Below are positions 47,699 to 56,230 of a stretch of 64,000 nt of DNA, piece after piece. Location of the stretch: assembly GCF_008014345.1 (NCBI RefSeq), contig NZ_VPFL01000007.1, positions 62,001 to 126,000 on the forward strand, written 5' to 3'. The first letter of the stretch is position 1; each line of letters opens with the position of its first letter. The translations under genes and the position numbers were made by a program. The notes under the pieces are model-generated. The model worked only from the letters and a program-made list of their open reading frames with translations. It was not told the origin of the DNA and did no database searches. Source of the stretch: Pelomicrobium methylotrophicum. GTDB taxonomy: Bacteria > Pseudomonadota > Gammaproteobacteria > Burkholderiales > UBA6910.

Positions 47699-48411
47699 TC
47701 GGTCTTGATGAAGGTTGAAATCTCTACCGGGTGCGAAAACACCACCTGTGCCCGATCGCCCATCATGCCGGCTCCGACCAGCACCGGCCTGCCCTTGGGT
47801 GGACCCTTCTCCGACGAATCGGTCTTGAACCGCAGGTTGAATTCCCAGAACGGGATCGTTTCGCCGCTGCCGGTGGTGACGTGGTAAGTGTCGCCGCAAT
47901 AACGGATCGCCGTTACGACGCTGCGCGGGTCTGCGGCTTCCAGGTCCGGCAGGCGAGGTGCCTGCATCATGCCGCCGCTGGCGCGTGGGGCGGGAGCGTT
48001 TCCCTCGGAGACCGCCTTCAGGTAAGCGATCAAGTCGGCGCGCACACGGGCGTCGGGGATACCGCGAAAGGTCATCCAGTTGCCCGGAATGAGCTTCGCC
48101 GGATTGCTCAGCCAGGTATCCAGCGACTGGGCGTCCCATACCACTGCGGAATCCTTGAGCGCCTTGGAGTAGCGTGGGAAGCCTGCCACCGTGCCCGCCT
48201 TCTGCCCAAAGACGTTGGCGAGGCTGGGACCCGTCAGGTGCCGCCCGGGCTCGATGGAGTGGCATGCCGCACAGGCCCGGAAAGCCTGGGCACCCCGAGC
48301 CGGGTCGCCCTCAGCCCGGCTGTTCGCGGCGGAGGCCACGCTGAGGGCTGCCGCGGCGAGCGTCCCAATGAACCATGGCGCGTTCAGCGCGCCCCTCCTT
48401 CTTGCTGCCAT
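47689..48411 (-). CDS. periplasmic c-type cytochrome with extra C-terminal domain
   Basis: A 240-residue exported protein. A signal peptide (to about ANSRAE) is followed by a class I cytochrome c domain with CAACHS and the downstream Met ligand in GNWMTFRG. After about residue 150 a further domain of some 80 residues contains AIRYCGDTYHVTT, IPFWEFNLRFKTD and a Cys near the end, which is not part of the usual fold. The cytochrome half resembles cytochrome c2/c-555 electron carriers. It could take electrons from the neighbouring multicopper oxidase. Confidence 0.8.
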   Translation of the reverse strand: MAARRRGALNAPWFIGTLAAAALSVASAANSRAEGDPARGAQAFRACAACHSIEPGRHLTGPSLANVFGQKAGTVAGFPRYSKALKDSAVVWDAQSLDTWLSNPAKLIPGNWMTFRGIPDARVRADLIAYLKAVSEGNAPAPRASGGMMQAPRLPDLEAADPRSVVTAIRYCGDTYHVTTGSGETIPFWEFNLRFKTDSSEKGPPKGRPVLVGAGMMGDRAQVVFSHPVEISTFIKTECK

Positions 48412-48944
48412 TTCGTCTCCTCCGTTTCCAGGTTTTCCTTTCGCCACTGGAGGATCTCTGGAGACCAGTGGCTCTCGATGAAGGCGAGCACCGCGCGGAT
48501 CTCTTCGTCTGAGAGCGTATCCTTGAACGCCGGCATGTCGCTTTCGTAACCGGGCGGCGCGTAGGGCGGAACGAGCCCATGCTTGACAATGCCGAAGAGC
48601 ACGTGCTCGGGGTGATGCCAAGTGTGACCGCTGTCGTCGTGGGGTGGGGCGGGCATGCGTCCGTCCGGTCGCCGGCGCTGCCAATTGGGCTGCCCTTCCA
48701 GGCGGGCGCCATGGCAGGCCGCGCAATGGCGGTCGTAGACGTCCTTGCCCATCGCCAGCTGCGCCGCGTCCGCTGGCGTGGCCGCCGGGGGCTGCGATGG
48801 GGCAGCGGTCCCGCGGGCTGGTGGGATATCCGGTCGGGTCACCCAATAGGCGAGGCCCACGAACCCCACGGCGAAGACCGCGATGCCCGTCGCGATCAGG
48901 CGGGAAACCCACTTCGGAAAGGGCGGCTTGGAGGTCTCGTTCAT
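48384..48944 (-). CDS. membrane-anchored monohaem cytochrome c
   Basis: A 186-residue protein with one N-terminal anchor helix (LIATGIAVFAVGFVGLAYWV), then a cytochrome c domain with HCAACHGARLEG and the Met ligand in ESDMPAFKD. His and Met between them (HDDSGHTWHHPEHVLF) may add metal binding. Relatives occur in copper-resistance gene clusters. Its end overlaps the start of the next cytochrome gene by 28 bases. Confidence 0.85.
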   Translation of the reverse strand: MNETSKPPFPKWVSRLIATGIAVFAVGFVGLAYWVTRPDIPPARGTAAPSQPPAATPADAAQLAMGKDVYDRHCAACHGARLEGQPNWQRRRPDGRMPAPPHDDSGHTWHHPEHVLFGIVKHGLVPPYAPPGYESDMPAFKDTLSDEEIRAVLAFIESHWSPEILQWRKENLETEETKWQQEGGAR

Positions 48945-48973
48945 GGCGTCGTCTCCCGGGCGGCTTGTCCGTT

Positions 48974-49888
48974 TCACAGGGTCCGTCCCCGGTCGGCGAT
49001 CCGGGTCCACGTTTTGCCGCCATCGCGGGTGAGGTAGACGTTGCGCTCGAAGGTGGCGATGGCGTACTCGTCCCGGTGCTTGGGGTTTTGGGCGATATAG
49101 GCGACGGCGTCGCGGGTGAGCGGAGGCAGCGTGACGGGCGTTTTCTGGCGCGCCTCCAGGTCGATTTGCGTGAGGGCCGGCTGGCCGTGGAAAGTGGCGG
49201 CCCACAGACGCTTGCCGTCCAAGTCGAAGTACACCGCGAGGCCCTGCCTGTTCCTCAAGAGCGGCTCGAACGTTGCCGCCGCGTCCCGCGACAGAAAGAT
49301 GCCCTGATCCGTGGCGGCCGCGACGGTTTTCGGGTCGCTCGGGTGCACGGCCAGGGCGATGACATCGCCCCCGAGGCCCTTGGCTTGCGCCCGTCGCCAC
49401 GCAAAGCCGTCGTCCAGGGTGTAATAAATGCCGGGCTCCCGCATCCGGCTGTTGGGATGCGGGTTATACACATAGATCACGTTGGTCTCGTAGCCAGTGG
49501 CGAGCACGTGGAAATCGGATTCCCCTTCCAGGCCGAGGTGCTGCCAAGTCTTGCCGCCATCATCGCTGCGGATCAGGCCGAAGGGGTTCTTGAGCCCCGT
49601 GCCGGGAGCAGGGTGCCCGCTGCTGTAGAAGCGGTCCCGGGTGGCCGAAAATCCCATGTAGTCGTGTTGGGGACCCGGGGCCTTGGTCCAGTGCCCTTCG
49701 TTGTAGACTGCGAGGCCATAATGGCTCGGGATATAGAGTCGCGTGCCGTCGGCACTGTAGGCGAGGCCATGCACGTGGGTCAGGGTGACGCCCGATTCCG
49801 CGTGTCCAGGCAGCGGAGAGACGAAACCGACTGCTGCCAGGGCCAGGGCAGCGGGCAAAGGCCAACCAAAGCGCTTTCGTTTCAACAT
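48974..49888 (-). CDS. exported beta-propeller protein (F510_1955/BNR-repeat type)
   Basis: A 304-residue protein with a signal peptide (to about LPGHAES) and repeated propeller strands: THVHGLAYSADGTRLYI, IRSDDGGKTWQHLG, YTLDDGFAWRRA and LTRDGGKTWTRIAD, the SxDGGxTW Asp-box type. Such proteins are frequent in copper-resistance clusters and are annotated as glycosylhydrolase-like, with no proven enzyme activity. The first His-rich strand might bind metal. It stands upstream of the two cytochromes in the same direction. Confidence 0.75.
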   Translation of the reverse strand: MLKRKRFGWPLPAALALAAVGFVSPLPGHAESGVTLTHVHGLAYSADGTRLYIPSHYGLAVYNEGHWTKAPGPQHDYMGFSATRDRFYSSGHPAPGTGLKNPFGLIRSDDGGKTWQHLGLEGESDFHVLATGYETNVIYVYNPHPNSRMREPGIYYTLDDGFAWRRAQAKGLGGDVIALAVHPSDPKTVAAATDQGIFLSRDAAATFEPLLRNRQGLAVYFDLDGKRLWAATFHGQPALTQIDLEARQKTPVTLPPLTRDAVAYIAQNPKHRDEYAIATFERNVYLTRDGGKTWTRIADRGRTL

Positions 49889-50106
49889 GGAGTGTTCTCC
49901 GGGCTCTCAACTTGTTTCAGTGATTCGCAGCCCTCGCTGACGAAAATCGAATTTTCGGCCGCATTCGCGTTCGTCAGGCGAGCCTTCTGCGCAGCTCTTC
50001 CCGCTTGTCCTCGGACAGGGCGGGCGCTCAGTCGCAGGTGCACGAGCGAATGCGCTCGCTGCACGCGTTTTCGAGGACGTGCAGGCGAGCGGAGAAGCGC
50101 TGCCCG
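49889..50106 (-). other. gap with a short Cys-containing frame interrupted by TGA
   Basis: Between the propeller gene and the next gene one frame reads VLENACSERIRSCTCD, then TGA, then APALSEDKREELRRRLA and a final TGA, with no start codon visible. Both halves look protein-like (a Cys cluster followed by a charged amphipathic helix). It may be a decayed small gene. No selenocysteine element was identified. Confidence 0.25.
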
Positions 50107-50499
50107 CTAGCTCAAGTAGCGGCCCAGGCGGATGGGAATGGGTGTTTCGATCGGTGGGCTGAGGGCGGGTGGCCGCGGCGGTGCCTTCTGTTCCACAACC
50201 GGATGCACCGCTCGCGCGATTTCCTTGAGGGCGAGGGTGGCCGGCGATGGCGCCTCGCTGGGGGTGGCCGGATCAAGGTGATACGGATTGGCCACGCAGT
50301 CCACCGGATCAAACGGATGGTTGCAGCACGGGACGCCGCCAGCGTCGGGGACGCTGTGGAATGGCTGCGCCCCGGCTGTCACCGGCGTACCGCCCAGGAT
50401 GGACAGGCAGAGCTGCGCCGCCAGGGCGGTCTGCACGATGAGCAGCAGTCCCAGGGCCGTTACTGCGCGTCGGAAAATCCGGAAAGAAGTGCGCCGCAT
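50107..50499 (-). CDS. exported cysteine-bearing protein of the copper island, unknown family
   Basis: A protein of 130 residues starting MRRTSFRIFRRAVTALG with a signal helix, then a short mature part with GGVPCCNHPFDPVDC, a Cys/His cluster, and a Pro-rich C-terminal half ending PIPIRLGRYLS. I do not recognise the family. Cys and His placement and the setting beside CopB suggest periplasmic copper binding, which is inference. Confidence 0.55.
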   Translation of the reverse strand: MRRTSFRIFRRAVTALGLLLIVQTALAAQLCLSILGGTPVTAGAQPFHSVPDAGGVPCCNHPFDPVDCVANPYHLDPATPSEAPSPATLALKEIARAVHPVVEQKAPPRPPALSPPIETPIPIRLGRYLS

Positions 50500-50812
50500 A
50501 ACCTTCCTATGAGACCCTGCGACCGGACCGGGGTTCAACCGCTTGGGGATTCTAAAGTCTTGTCGTCTTGCCGGCCAGCGTCCAGGAAGGGCTGCTCGGG
50601 CGGCGAACGCGGTCACTCAGCCTCCCTGCCCTCGCCGTGGGGCGCGCTAGAGGGGTGCCTCTTCTTGTTCTCCTGCTCAAGAGGGTTTCGAATCGCCGCT
50701 GCGGGAGGCTTGTCGTCCCGCGCCTGCACGAGGGAGGGGGTGCGAGGCAGGCTCGCCTATGAATTCGTCCCGCATCAGGCGCGCTCCGCATGAGAGGGCC
50801 GATGGGCAGCCG
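50500..50812. other. gap without recognisable gene
   Basis: This 313-base gap lies downstream of the CopB-type gene and upstream of the cysteine-bearing gene on the minus strand. Frames are short and lack family sequence. I see no clear promoter, hairpin with U-tract or repeat. Confidence 0.4.
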
Positions 50813-52906
50813 TCAGGCTCCCCTTGCGACCAGGGACCGGGCCTGCTCCAGGAGCTTGGCGTTGATGGCCACGATGACCGTGCTCACCGACATGAGCGCA
50901 GCGCCCAAGGCGGGGGTGAGCAGCAGTCCCCAGGCATAGGCGACGCCTGCGGCGAGCGGTATCGCGAACGCGTTGTATCCAGTGGCCCATAGCAGGTTCT
51001 GCACCATCTTGTGATAGGTGGCGCGCGACAGTGCCAGGATCGCCGCCACGTCGCGGGGGTCGCTTCTCACCAGCACCACGTCGGCCGACTCGATGGCCAC
51101 ATCGGTCCCCGCGCCGATGGCGATTCCCAGGTCGGACGCTGCCAGCGCCGGCGCGTCATTGACGCCGTCGCCCACCATGGCCACCGTCAGTCCCTTGGCC
51201 TTGATTTCCCGCACTTTCTGGGCTTTCTCATGGGGCAGCACCTCAGCGAAGTAGTCGTCCAGCCCGAGTTCGGTGGCGACCGTCCTGGCGACTGCCTGCG
51301 CATCGCCTGTGAGCATCATGCATTGGATGCCCATGGCCTTGAGGCGCGAGACCGCTTCAAAAGATTCTTTCCTGACGATGTCGGCGAGCGCAATGGCGCC
51401 TGCCGGCTCATCGTCCAGCAGCAAGTAGACCACCGTCTTGCCCTGCGCTGCCCATGCGGCAAGTTCCGGACGATCGATCGACAGACCCCGCGCCCGCAGG
51501 TAACCCGGGCTCACCACCTTGACGTTGCGCCCCTCTACCACGGCCTCTGCCCCTTGCCCCGTGAGATTCTTGAACTGCTCCACGGGCGCAAGCCGCAGCC
51601 CCTGGTCGGCGGCGGCGCGCACGATGCCGGCGGCGATGGGGTGCTCCGACCGGCTCTCGAGGCTCGCCGCCCAGGTGAGGACCTCGTCCGGCGTATGGGC
51701 GCCGAAGGGAATGACCTCGGAGACACCGAAGCGCCCCTCGGTGAGGGTTCCTGTCTTGTCGAAGACGACGGCGTTCAAGTGGCGGGCGCGCTCAAAAGCG
51801 GCCCGGTCCCGGATGAGGAGGCCACTGCGCGCGGTGAGGCTGGTGGAGACTGCCACCACCAGCGGCACCGCGAGCCCCAGCGCATGGGGACAGGCGATGA
51901 CCATGACGGTTACCATCCGCGCCAGGGCGAACTGGAAGCTCTCTCCCAGCCCCAGCCACACGGCGAAGGTCACGCCGCCGGCGGCAAGGGCGATCCAGGT
52001 CAGCCACTGGGCGGCCCGGTTGGCGAGGTCCTGCGTCCGGGAGCGCGTCTCTTGGGCCCGGCGCACCAGCTCGATCACCTGGGCGAGATAGGTCTGGTCT
52101 CCGGTCTTGCGTACTTCGATCACGACGGCGCCTTCGCCGTTCACGGCCCCGCCGATGGCCTCCTGTCCCTCGCTCCTTTCCACCGGCCGAGACTCGCCGG
52201 TGAGCATGGCTTCGTTGAAGCTGGACCGGCCCTGGACGATGGCGCCGTCGATGGGCACCTTCTCCCCGGGCTTGACCAGCACTCGGTCGCCGGGTTTGAG
52301 CGCTGTCACCGGCACTTCCTCGATCTCGCCGCTTCGCGTCAGGCGGTGGGCGGTCGCGGGCAGCAGCCGCACCAGGCTCTCCAGGGCACGGGAGGCGCCC
52401 AGCACCGACCGCATCTCGATCCAGTGGCCGAGCAGCATCACGTCGATTAGGGTCGCCAGCTCCCAGAAGAAGGGCTCGCCGGAGAGCCCGAAGACCACCG
52501 CACTGGAGTAGAAATAAGCGACCGAGATCGCAAGGGCGATCAAGGTCATCATGCCCGGCTGGCGCTTGGCCAGCTCCCGCGCGCTGCCCGCGAGGAAAGG
52601 CCAGCCGCCATAGAAGAAGACCACGCTGGAGAGCGCGAACAGCACGTGATCGGAGCCACGGAAGGCCACAGCCTCGGGCAGGCCGAGCCAGTGCTGAATC
52701 GTGGGCGACAGCCCGAGAATGGGCAGGGTGAGGACGGCGGAAATCCAGAAGCGGCGGCGGAAGTCAGCGATCATCGCCGCGTGGTCGTGGCCGGCATGCG
52801 TCGCGTGCCCGGCGGCGGGATGCTGGCGATGGCCGGCATGGGCCGGGGCGGGCGCGGCTTCCTGGGATGCCATCGAGGACGGGGTGTGCCCGCGGTGATC
52901 GTCCAT
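50813..52906 (-). CDS. copB: CopB-type P1B-3 copper/silver ATPase
   Basis: A 697-residue copper exporter. A His-rich N-terminus (about ten His in the first 45 residues, such as HAGHRQH and HAGHDHA) replaces HMA domains. The membrane site is CPH (ACPHALGLAVP), the mark of P1B-3 pumps, with phosphorylation site DKTGTLTEG, TGESRPVER actuator and GDGVNDAPAL hinge. It would export Cu(II)/Cu(I) or Ag(I). An aggagacc ribosome site precedes the ATG. It has a broken SHOCT gene upstream. Confidence 0.92.
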   Translation of the reverse strand: MDDHRGHTPSSMASQEAAPAPAHAGHRQHPAAGHATHAGHDHAAMIADFRRRFWISAVLTLPILGLSPTIQHWLGLPEAVAFRGSDHVLFALSSVVFFYGGWPFLAGSARELAKRQPGMMTLIALAISVAYFYSSAVVFGLSGEPFFWELATLIDVMLLGHWIEMRSVLGASRALESLVRLLPATAHRLTRSGEIEEVPVTALKPGDRVLVKPGEKVPIDGAIVQGRSSFNEAMLTGESRPVERSEGQEAIGGAVNGEGAVVIEVRKTGDQTYLAQVIELVRRAQETRSRTQDLANRAAQWLTWIALAAGGVTFAVWLGLGESFQFALARMVTVMVIACPHALGLAVPLVVAVSTSLTARSGLLIRDRAAFERARHLNAVVFDKTGTLTEGRFGVSEVIPFGAHTPDEVLTWAASLESRSEHPIAAGIVRAAADQGLRLAPVEQFKNLTGQGAEAVVEGRNVKVVSPGYLRARGLSIDRPELAAWAAQGKTVVYLLLDDEPAGAIALADIVRKESFEAVSRLKAMGIQCMMLTGDAQAVARTVATELGLDDYFAEVLPHEKAQKVREIKAKGLTVAMVGDGVNDAPALAASDLGIAIGAGTDVAIESADVVLVRSDPRDVAAILALSRATYHKMVQNLLWATGYNAFAIPLAAGVAYAWGLLLTPALGAALMSVSTVIVAINAKLLEQARSLVARGA

Positions 52907-52986
52907 GGGGGTCTCCTGGCGTCAAAGGGTTGCGCAGGTGGCCGAGGACACTTCCAGCCTGCAGGTGGATGGCAGGCCGTCGCCGT

Positions 52987-53200
52987 TCAGCCGAGGATCT
53001 CGCGCTTCTTCTGCTCGAACTCTTCGCGATCGATCTCGCCGCGGGATCGATGCGGCGCCCATTGACAGCGCCACGATGACGTAAAGCTCGAATAGAATGG
53101 GCACAAACGACAGTATACGGCTGTGATCCCGCTTCGGGGAACCATGTCCTGAAGCCGCCCGGCCGCGGCCGAACTCGTCACGTTCCTGAGGAGTTTTCAA
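52987..53200 (-). pseudogene. second frameshifted SHOCT-domain gene
   Basis: One frame gives a hydrophobic helix (FVPILFELYVIVALSMGAAS), and in the adjacent frame RGEIDREEFEQKKREILG follows directly before a TGA, the C-terminal half of a SHOCT motif. Together they would make the standard small membrane SHOCT protein, so the gene looks frameshifted. It lies upstream of copB. The rest of the 325-base gap has no gene. Confidence 0.45.
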
Positions 53201-53231
53201 TCACGCTCTTGAAGGGCGCCAGGAGTCAGGC

Positions 53232-54137
53232 ATGGAAACCAGCATCGATCCGTTCTTCGAGCGGCAGTATGACGTCCGCCGGGGCGTTCCCGACCATTCC
53301 CAGATCTTTGCCCGCTGGGCCGAGACATCCGCGCACGCGCGCTCCATCTGGCCTTGCGCCCTCGACGTGCGCTACGGCAAGGGGGAGAAGCAGGCGCTGG
53401 ACGTGTTTCTGTCCCCGGGGCCGAGCCGAGCGCTGCTCATGTACTTCCACGGAAGTGATTGGCGCTCGCTCGACAAGAGCGATTTCTCGTTCCTGGCGCC
53501 GGCGTTGGCGGAGGCGGGTGCCACCGTGGTCATGGTCAACTACGATTTTGTGCCCAAGGTCACAGTGGCCGACATCGTGGCGGAGGCGCGGGAGGCGGTG
53601 GTGTGGCTGCTGCGCAACGCCGGCCACTACGGCGCCCATCCGGGCAAGCTCTTCGTCGCAGGCCACTCGATGGGCGCCTACCTCGTGGCCATGTTGTTCG
53701 TCACCGACTGGAATCGGGTGTACTCGGGGCTGCCGCCCAAGGTGATCAAGGGCGGCCTGGCGGTGAGCGGGATCTACGATCTGGCACCGCTCGTTGAAAC
53801 CAGTATGAACGCCGATTTCCGGCTCACCATGGATCGCGCCCGGGCATTGAGCCCCGTGTACATGGCGCCGCGGGTGAAGGCTCCGCTCGCGGTGGCAGTG
53901 GGGAGCGAGGAGAGCAGCGAGTTCAGGCTCCAGACGGAGTTGCTCGTCGAGCGCTGGAAGGAAAGCCTCCAGATCGAACAGGTGCCGATGCCCGGCTTTC
54001 ACCACCTAAGCATCATCGAGGAACTGGGCCGCAAGGGTTCCGCGCTCCATACCGCGGCGATCCGACTGATGGGTCTGGACCGGGAGGAAGAGGAGGAAAA
54101 GCCCGAAGAGGAAAAGGACGAGTGGGAGGACGACTGA
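53232..54137 (+). CDS. alpha/beta-hydrolase (BD-FAE/kynurenine formamidase-like)
   Basis: A 301-residue cytosolic hydrolase. FHGSDWRSLDK supplies the oxyanion hole, GHSMGA the nucleophile Ser and PGFHHLS the catalytic His. The layout fits arylformamidase or carboxylesterase-type proteins. The C-terminus is an unusual run of Glu/Asp/Lys (about 20 residues). The start at METSIDPFFERQYD is conserved in such proteins. Substrate is not determined. Confidence 0.75.
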   Translation: METSIDPFFERQYDVRRGVPDHSQIFARWAETSAHARSIWPCALDVRYGKGEKQALDVFLSPGPSRALLMYFHGSDWRSLDKSDFSFLAPALAEAGATVVMVNYDFVPKVTVADIVAEAREAVVWLLRNAGHYGAHPGKLFVAGHSMGAYLVAMLFVTDWNRVYSGLPPKVIKGGLAVSGIYDLAPLVETSMNADFRLTMDRARALSPVYMAPRVKAPLAVAVGSEESSEFRLQTELLVERWKESLQIEQVPMPGFHHLSIIEELGRKGSALHTAAIRLMGLDREEEEEKPEEEKDEWEDD

Positions 54138-54150
54138 CAGCCAGTTTTTT

Positions 54151-54189
54151 ACCACAGAGGCACAGGGGAAAGAATAGTGCCTCTGTGGT
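54151..54189. terminator. bidirectional hairpin between convergent genes
   Basis: A perfect 13-bp inverted repeat (accacagaggcac and complement) with a 13-base loop, preceded by a T-run and followed by gatctttt. It separates two convergent genes and can terminate both. It is also a near copy of the end sequences of the element at 28311. Confidence 0.7.
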
Positions 54190-54195
54190 GATCTT

Positions 54196-55149
54196 TTATC
54201 CGGTTGCCTGCTCGAACGCCGGCATGATCTCCCGAGCGAAGAAGCGCATGCCTTGCAGCGGCGGAATCGGCTGAATCACCAGGTGCTCGACGCCCGCCTT
54301 GGCCCAGGCGCGGATGCGCTCCACGCAACGCTCCACCGGCCCCCAGAGGTTCTCGTTCAACACATCCTCGGGCGTGGGCGGCACGGGGAAACGGTGCGCG
54401 CGCTCTTTCGCATATAGCACGCTCCATTTTTTCACTTCCTCGTCCGGTAGACCCGCCAGGCACACGGTGGAAGCAGCCATGGGCAGGCGCCGTCCGCCGC
54501 TGCGGCGGCGCATGTCTTCGGCGTACCCGGCGACTGTCTCGGGCGGCTTGGAATAAAACAGCCAGGCGTCGCCCAACTCGGCGGCCAGGTCGCGAATCGC
54601 CGGGGAGTCGCCCGGCACCCAGATGGGAATGTGGGGCTTCTGCACCGGTTTCGGCTCCAGATAGGCCTGCTCCAGCCGGTAGAAGCGGCCCTCGAAGCTC
54701 ACTTCCGGCTGGGTCCACAGGGCCTTGGCGATCAGGAGCGCTTCCCGCAGCCGAGCCACCCGCTGTCCATGCTCTTCCCAGGGAAGCCCATAGCTCACGC
54801 TCTCGTGGCGGAACCAGGCCGAGCCCAGGGAATAGATGAGGCGGCCGTTGAACATGACGTCGAAAGTGGCGGCCATCTTGGCCATCACCGCGGGATGACG
54901 CAGGGAGTTATTGAACGTGTGGCCGGCGAAGACGACCCGGCGCGTGAGGGCACCCAGGGCAGAGAGCACCGTCCAGTTCTCCAGCATCGGCGTCTTTTTT
55001 TCCATGTGGGCATTGATCACGTGGTCCGGCAGCCACACGCTGTCGAAGCCGAGGGCCTCCGCCTCCAGTGCCATTTGCCGCGCGTAATCCCAGCCTTGGC
55101 CCTGGGCGCCCATTTCTCCCTGCACCGCTAGCCTGACGCCGAACTTCAT
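54196..55149 (-). CDS. LLM-class (luciferase-like) flavin-dependent oxidoreductase
   Basis: A 317-residue TIM-barrel oxidoreductase: MKFGVRLAVQGEMGAQG, AEALGFDSVWLPDHV and LGALTRRVVFAGHTFNN and FNGRLIYSLGSAW are typical of the family, which uses FMN or F420. The start was chosen at the conserved MKFG behind gggaagg. It is divergent from a MarR-type gene and may be controlled by it. Substrate is not known. Confidence 0.8.
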   Translation of the reverse strand: MKFGVRLAVQGEMGAQGQGWDYARQMALEAEALGFDSVWLPDHVINAHMEKKTPMLENWTVLSALGALTRRVVFAGHTFNNSLRHPAVMAKMAATFDVMFNGRLIYSLGSAWFRHESVSYGLPWEEHGQRVARLREALLIAKALWTQPEVSFEGRFYRLEQAYLEPKPVQKPHIPIWVPGDSPAIRDLAAELGDAWLFYSKPPETVAGYAEDMRRRSGGRRLPMAASTVCLAGLPDEEVKKWSVLYAKERAHRFPVPPTPEDVLNENLWGPVERCVERIRAWAKAGVEHLVIQPIPPLQGMRFFAREIMPAFEQATG

Positions 55150-55281
55150 AAGCCTTCCCCCGCGCAAATCCGCTTCCACGAGTTACCGTACATGGTATTG
55201 TATAAAACTATTTTCCGAAATAAGGATTGCGGGTGGTAAGATAAGTTGTGTCCTGTCGCGAGACCCTTTCCTGGACCATCT
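55150..55281. promoter_or_regulatory. AT-rich divergent promoter region of the LLM oxidoreductase and MarR gene
   Basis: The gap contains an AT-rich core (ggtattgtataaaactattt and onward to gataagttgtg) much lower in GC than the neighbours. It most likely carries both divergent promoters and the MarR operator. A perfect palindrome could not be defined by eye. Confidence 0.4.
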
Positions 55282-55860
55282 ATGCCCAGCCGCCGTCCCT
55301 CCAGGAAGAAGCCGGGCGTGGCTTCTCCGGCGTCGCGGTCCCGCCAGCCCGTGCGGCGAGAGCGCCCGTCGGCGCCGCGGGGGCGCCGGTCCAGCCACGA
55401 CCGGCGCGTGCAGGAAGTGCTGCGCAAGTTCCGCATCGTGTTCAAGTCGTCGGTCCAGCATTCCCGCTGGGTGGAGAGCCATTGCGGCGTCAACGCTCCC
55501 CAGCTATGGGCCTTGTCCGAGCTTGCGCGGCAGCCGGGTCTGCGCGTCGCCGACCTGGCCCACCTCATGTCGTTGCATGCGTCTACCACCAGCAACCTGC
55601 TGGACGGATTGGAGCAGCGGGGACTCATCGAGCGCGTCCGCGACCAGACGGATCAGCGGGTGGTACGGCTGATTGTCACCGAGGCAGGCCTGCAGTTCCT
55701 CAAGAACGCACCGGCACCGGCCATGAGCCTGCTGCCGGATGCGCTGTACAAGCTGCCGGACAAAGTCCTCGAGGAGCTCAATCGGGCCATGACGCAGCTG
55801 GTGGCCAAGCTGGTCGTCAAGGACGAGCAGGCCGGCTACGAGCCGATCAATGTGCCGTGA
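55282..55860 (+). CDS. MarR-family transcription regulator
   Basis: A 192-residue regulator with a long basic N-terminal tail rich in Arg, Pro and Ser, then a winged helix: LWALSELARQPGLRVADLAH and SLHASTTSNLLDGLEQRGLI with the wing VRDQTDQRVVRLIVTEAG. MarR proteins repress neighbouring genes until a small ligand binds. Divergence from the LLM gene makes that the likely target. Confidence 0.82.
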   Translation: MPSRRPSRKKPGVASPASRSRQPVRRERPSAPRGRRSSHDRRVQEVLRKFRIVFKSSVQHSRWVESHCGVNAPQLWALSELARQPGLRVADLAHLMSLHASTTSNLLDGLEQRGLIERVRDQTDQRVVRLIVTEAGLQFLKNAPAPAMSLLPDALYKLPDKVLEELNRAMTQLVAKLVVKDEQAGYEPINVP

Positions 55861-56023
55861 GCGAAAATCCGCTTTCTACGACACGCGCGGACCGTCGCAC
55901 GAAGTTCTTCCCGCCAGCTTGCCGCTCGCGCCGGGCAGTGAGCGTCCCGGTGAAACGCCGTTGGCGGCTGAAGCTGAAGGGGGCGCTTGACGTTCACTGG
56001 CGCGGCGAGTAGATTCCGAAGAC

Positions 56024-56230
56024 CGCTTCAGGTCCCCGACGACGTCCGTCGAAGGGGTTAAACGGGAAGCCGGTGCGATCCATCTTTTTCCACCGATCAA
56101 AGCCGGCGCTGCCCCCGCAACGGTAGACGAGTCAAGGTTCTGCACCACGCCACTGCGCGCGCGAGCGTGCGGGAAGGCGCAGACCGGGAAATTCTCCCGC
56201 TCGTGAGCCCGGAGACCGACCCGAAGCGAT
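56024..56230 (+). ncRNA. cobalamin riboswitch upstream of btuB
   Basis: All core blocks are present in order: ggttaaacgggaagccggtg, gctgcccccgcaacggtag, gccactgcgcgc with gcgggaaggcgc, and the B12 box gagcccggagaccgaccc. The element ends about 140 bases before the btuB start. Binding of adenosylcobalamin should lower expression of btuB and the cob genes. The preceding 160 bases after the MarR gene show no gene. Confidence 0.93.

Noticed and set aside
49979-50110. Selenoprotein with TGA as selenocysteine
   Set aside because: No start codon in frame and no convincing SECIS-like hairpin right after the TGA.
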